Assembly (NCBI RefSeq): GCF_032062135.1
Contig: NC_092859.1
Location: 51,771,193-51,835,192, forward strand
Direction: 5' to 3'
From: Pyxicephalus adspersus
Taxonomy: Eukaryota > Chordata > Amphibia > Anura > Pyxicephalidae
Length of the DNA: 64,000 nucleotides
Both the position numbers and the translations under genes were made by a program. The notes beneath the pieces are model-generated. The model was not told where the DNA came from. It was given only the letters and a program-made list of their open reading frames with translations, and searched no databases. Positions 60,880-64,000 of the stretch are shown here, one piece after another. The number at the start of each line of letters is the position of its first letter. The stretch's first letter is position 1.

Positions 60880-61608
60880 ACCAGAATATTTTATTCAAAT
60901 TAATGTGTCGCTCGTTTTTTTCACGAAGCCATTTTATATCTGTGACGTCAAATCTCGCTTCTGTGAACGTCTCGAGGGGATTACGTGAAAGTGAGTAAAT
61001 GTTAAAGGAGCTGCTTTCTTTTATAAAATGATATCGCATGTAAGTGTGTCGCTATAATCATTACACCGGCCGGCGCGTGCAACACAATTCAAAGATATTT
61101 TCTTTGGGAAACCAGGGTCCCGAATCAGCGGCTTATAAAATCTCGCGATGCCAACATTTAGAGCTACGTGATAAATGCTCCAATGGTGAGCTTTGGTTAA
61201 TACAAAGGACGTTTGCCAACAGCCAATAGCGGTGCCGCGTCTTTAAGAGTGCATCTTTCCGGCTCTATAAAGGTAGCCACGAGTTAGCATTGTCGGTAGA
61301 GTCCATTTTGAAGGAATTGAGCTGCTGTGGGGGTGTGTGAGAATTTGTCCCTTGACGTTGTTTGATTTTGGTATTTTTGGCGGTAGTATAGGGTTTGGTT
61401 TGTGTAGTTATTTTTAGCAGGCCGCTCTTGTTTAAAACTGCGTGTCCTGCTATACGACGTATTTTTGATGAATGCGGTGGGGGAGGGGGACGTTTAGCCG
61501 CACAGATTTAGTGTTCTCCTTTGTAGGCCTGTAGGAAATACGTAGCCGCAGAATTTTGTCTTAGATTTTTGTTGTGTTTTTCAGGCGTCATTTATTTGAC
61601 TTTTAAAC
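60880..61608 (+). promoter_or_regulatory. hnrnpab: hnrnpab promoter and 5' untranslated region, CpG-rich
   Basis: CpG density rises sharply here. Visible elements are a full palindromic CRE TGACGTCA (60943-60950), TCTCGCGAT (61141-61149, close to the TCTCGCGAGA promoter motif), CCAAT (61223-61227), and TATAAA (61266-61271), which would place initiation near 61295. A pyrimidine-rich stretch ending ttttcag just before 61575 looks like a splice acceptor, so the 5' UTR could contain an intron. No donor stands out. Confidence 0.6.
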
Positions 61609-61766
61609 ATGTCTGATGCTGAGCAGCAGTATATGGAGACCTCTGAAAATGGCCATGAAGCCGGAGACACCGAGGTCGCCGAAGTGAAACCCTCTGAGGA
61701 GCAGGAAGGCCAAAATGGATCCGAGGGCGATCAAATCGATGCGAGTAAAGCGGAGGAGGACGCAGG
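61609..61766 (+). CDS. hnrnpab: hnrnpab exon 1 (coding part)
   Basis: ATG in context aaacATGt, encoding the acidic Glu-rich N-terminal 52 residues plus two bases of a glycine codon. Donor gcagg|gtgcgt. Reading through the donor adds a short unrelated tail ending at a stop at 61807, which is not expected to be coding. Confidence 0.93.
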
Positions 61767-63926
61767 GTGCGTAGCAGAAATTTCTTCCCCTTTAACTGAA
61801 GGAGTGTAAGTGATTTACGATTTTTAAACTTTTTTCGCTTTTGAAATGTATTCCATGTATAGAGGCCGCTAAATGTATTTTGCCAGTTCCCTTTGTTCTG
61901 TAGGCTTTTGTTGGCGCCATCTGGTGCAGGGAGGGCCTAGGCCACCTCAACACTTCCAGGGCCTTTGTTGCTTATCTCGTTGTTGTGGGAGGGGGATGGG
62001 GGCTTCTAATGTTGGTGGCTGTGTTTATATTATTCACTTATTGTTTGTAAATGTTAAGTAGAAACCCTTACCTTGTGCTATGTCCCAAAATAAATATTTC
62101 TTCTATGGTAAATATTTTATACCTGACAACGAAGATGGTATATGTATAGTGTGTGTTTTTATGTTTTTTTTTCTCTAGGTATGTTTTTATAGTACAATTT
62201 ACAGACGTGGGTAAAATGTAGTGTTTAGCTGCCACCTAGCATTTTGCAGTGATCTATTCCGGTCACATCTTTATTTAGTTTGTGTGCATGTTTTGGGTCC
62301 ACCAGCTCATTCTAAAGAAAGCACAAGCCTTCTACTGTGACTGGAGTCTCATGCATTTCCCAGTCACTATAGTGAAGCGTAAAGCTTTCCTGTTGCAATT
62401 ATCATTCCCCAATCTGTTTCTCTTCGTCCTCCCCTCATATTTTAGTTTTGCCCTCCCTTTACGCCCACATGCTGCTTTCTGTGTTGCTATCTTAACCTTC
62501 TCAATCCATGTAATAAGTCTGCCTGATTCTCTAGTCAGTTTTGATCTAGTCTGATCATTTTTATTTGGTTATCAGTCTGAAAGCATGGCATGTGTTTTTA
62601 ACATATTGTGTCTTTATGACTTTGGGGATAGAGATCTAAATTTACCAACATGTCTGGGGAGGGGGAACAACAAAAAAGTGATTGTTAGTAATTGGTAAGT
62701 TGAACTCCTTATCAACTGGCAATGAAACTGGCTAGGCTGTCTGTAAAAAAGATGCTGGGTCTAACCTTACTGTATTTTCTTGGCACTGCTCTGTACTAAA
62801 AATATTTTGGTGTGTATTGTCATTTTTACAACCTATAACCTATAGAAAGTTAAAACATAATGCATTGTGAAGATATTACTGGTGTACTTTAAATGTTTGC
62901 CCTGGATCATAACCTTTGCTTGCATTTGGTTTCCTTTTTTCCAAGGAAGCCCATTTATTCCTAGTGGAATGGGAACATAATGCACTAAAAATTGAATGTG
63001 GTTGGTCTATTGTGTACTACAACAAGCCATGTAATTTTTTAGTGTATTGTCAGTTGGATACTGCTCAATGTATTTGATGGGTGGTACTGAAAGATGTTAC
63101 ACAATCTTTGCTTTATAACATCACCTCTAAATGGACCCTAAACAATTTTTTTTGATTGGGGGGATTGCTTTTCTGAGCCTAATACAGTATATAGCACTGA
63201 TATATTACACAGCGGTCCATATTGGTGTTACTAGCTGTGGCTTTTGCCATCAGATTCCCCTGCACCATCAAATTTGTTGGCAGCTTGGCTCCAGTGGGGA
63301 TCCTGTCATGGCTTGGTATAAATCCTATTGTACTATTTTATTTGTAAATGGTTTGCTTGCATGAGTAGGCTTCAATTGCATTTGGTAAACCTGTGAGGTG
63401 ACCATTTAATTTTCAAGAATAATTATCTCTAGTGGTTATAAATTGACATCTCTAAAAATGAAAACCCTGGACTACTTGTATTGCCTGCTAAACTATCGTA
63501 ACTTAAAATGTTTTAGGAAAATGTTTGTCGGTGGCCTCAGTTGGGACACAAGCAAGAAAGACCTTAAAGATTACTTTTCAAAGTTTGGTGAAGTGACTGA
63601 CTGCACAATCAAAATGGACTCCAATACTGGTCGATCTAGGGGGTTTGGCTTTATTCTGTTTAAGGATGCTTCTAGTGTGGACAAGGTTTGTAGTTTGCAG
63701 AGTTCTACCCTTTTTTAAACAAAAAAATCCAAAGTTCTCGACTGCTTAAGGTTCTTTGTTATGACAGGTTCTGGAACAGAAGGAACACAGACTTGATGGG
63801 AGAGTAATTGATCCAAAAAAGGCAATGGCGATGAAAAAGGATCCAATAAAAAAAATATTTGTTGGAGGACTAAACCCAGAAGCAGGTGAAGAGAAGATCA
63901 GGGAATACTTTGGAACATTTGGTGAG
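61609..63926 (+). CDS. hnrnpab: Heterogeneous nuclear ribonucleoprotein A/B, first three coding exons (gene runs off the window)
   Basis: RNA-binding protein of the hnRNP A/B-D family, acting in nuclear pre-mRNA packaging and mRNA transport. Exons 61609-61766, 63517-63685 and 63768-63926 join in frame into 162 residues. The first exon gives an acidic N-terminus with ENGHEA and [17 protein letters not shown], matching hnRNP A/B. RRM1 has RNP2 MFVGGL and RNP1 [11 protein letters not shown]2 begins with RNP2 IFVGGL after [36 protein letters not shown] and [10 protein letters not shown] favour HNRNPAB over HNRNPD, which has FIGG, TLKLD and KRAKAMKTKEP at these places. Introns are 1750 and 82 bp. 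The rest of RRM2 and the Gly-rich C-terminus lie beyond the right edge. Confidence 0.95.
63517..63685 (+). CDS. hnrnpab: hnrnpab exon 2 (RRM1)
   Basis: 169 bp after acceptor ttttag, donor aag|gtttgt. It encodes [20 protein letters not shown] through SSVDK, most of the first RNA recognition motif with both RNP signatures. Confidence 0.95.
63768..63926 (+). CDS. hnrnpab: hnrnpab exon 3 (end of RRM1, start of RRM2)
   Basis: 159 bp after acceptor tatgacag, donor gag|gtatgg. It encodes [20 protein letters not shown] through [11 protein letters not shown]. The preceding intron is only 82 bp. Confidence 0.95.
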
Positions 63927-64000
63927 GTATGGTTGCTTTCATCCATGCACATGGAGCTTTTTAGAAATCTGCTGAAACCGCATTTAATTGAACATTTTTT

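Noticed and set aside
61609..63926. HNRNPD or HNRNPDL instead of HNRNPAB
   Set aside because: FVGG, CTIKMD and [10 protein letters not shown], and the [12 protein letters not shown]-terminus, match HNRNPAB better.

Overview
The window reads as nuclear DNA of a vertebrate, most likely an amphibian and probably a frog. It contains two split protein-coding genes with vertebrate exon structure and near-consensus GT-AG splice sites. They sit in about 50 kb of AT-rich sequence filled with decayed L1/Tx1-like LINEs, CR1/L2-like LINEs, piggyBac, PIF/Harbinger, hAT and Tc1/mariner-like elements. The frog assignment rests on the repeat types I recognise and is an inference. The species cannot be named from the sequence. 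A 622-base assembly gap lies at 32735-33356.

Genes. (1) A complete seven-exon deoxycytidine kinase family gene (dck or its paralogue dck2) is on the minus strand. Its ATG is at 43580 and its stop ends at 36574. The spliced CDS is 795 bp, 264 codons plus stop, and all six introns keep phase. (2) The first three coding exons of an hnRNP A/B gene (hnrnpab) are on the plus strand from 61609. They run through RRM1 into RRM2 and the gene continues past the right edge. The two genes are head to head about 18 kb apart, each with a CpG-rich 5' region. Nearly all other long open frames are pieces of transposable elements or chance frames.

Layout. 1-15.3 kb: hAT MITE, degenerate minisatellite, CR1/L2-like LINE carrying an LTR-like insertion, unclassified repeats, L1-like fragments, and three hammerhead-core-like motifs. 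15.7-19.35 kb: a long L1-like LINE interrupted by an LTR-like copy and a foldback MITE. 21.1-24.1 kb: another L1-like LINE split by a very CpG-rich Harbinger-type MITE. 25.4-30.6 kb: a TA-flanked MITE, a 200-bp tandem duplication, and blocks of a repeat family in inverted orientation. 31.37-34.44 kb: a piggyBac element bounded by TTAA whose transposase relic has a spliceable intron and is itself split by a smaller piggyBac-type element holding the gap. 36.5-43.8 kb: dck. 46.2-48.0 kb: a PIF/Harbinger transposase relic with an intron. 48.2-49.2 kb: L1-like fragment plus hAT MITE. 50.5-55.2 kb: a second CpG-rich MITE and two L1-like LINEs on the minus strand, one carrying a TTAA-flanked MITE. 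56.3-60.5 kb: more MITEs, one containing a GATCAG minisatellite. 60.9-64 kb: promoter and first exons of hnrnpab.

The two host genes do not act in one pathway: one salvages deoxynucleosides, the other binds RNA. The most distinctive points are the hammerhead-like motifs with covarying palindromic stem III, the nested piggyBac elements, the CpG-dense Harbinger MITE pair, and the dck-hnrnpab linkage, which resembles the DCK-HNRNPD linkage on another vertebrate chromosome. I found no tRNA, rRNA or CRISPR array.
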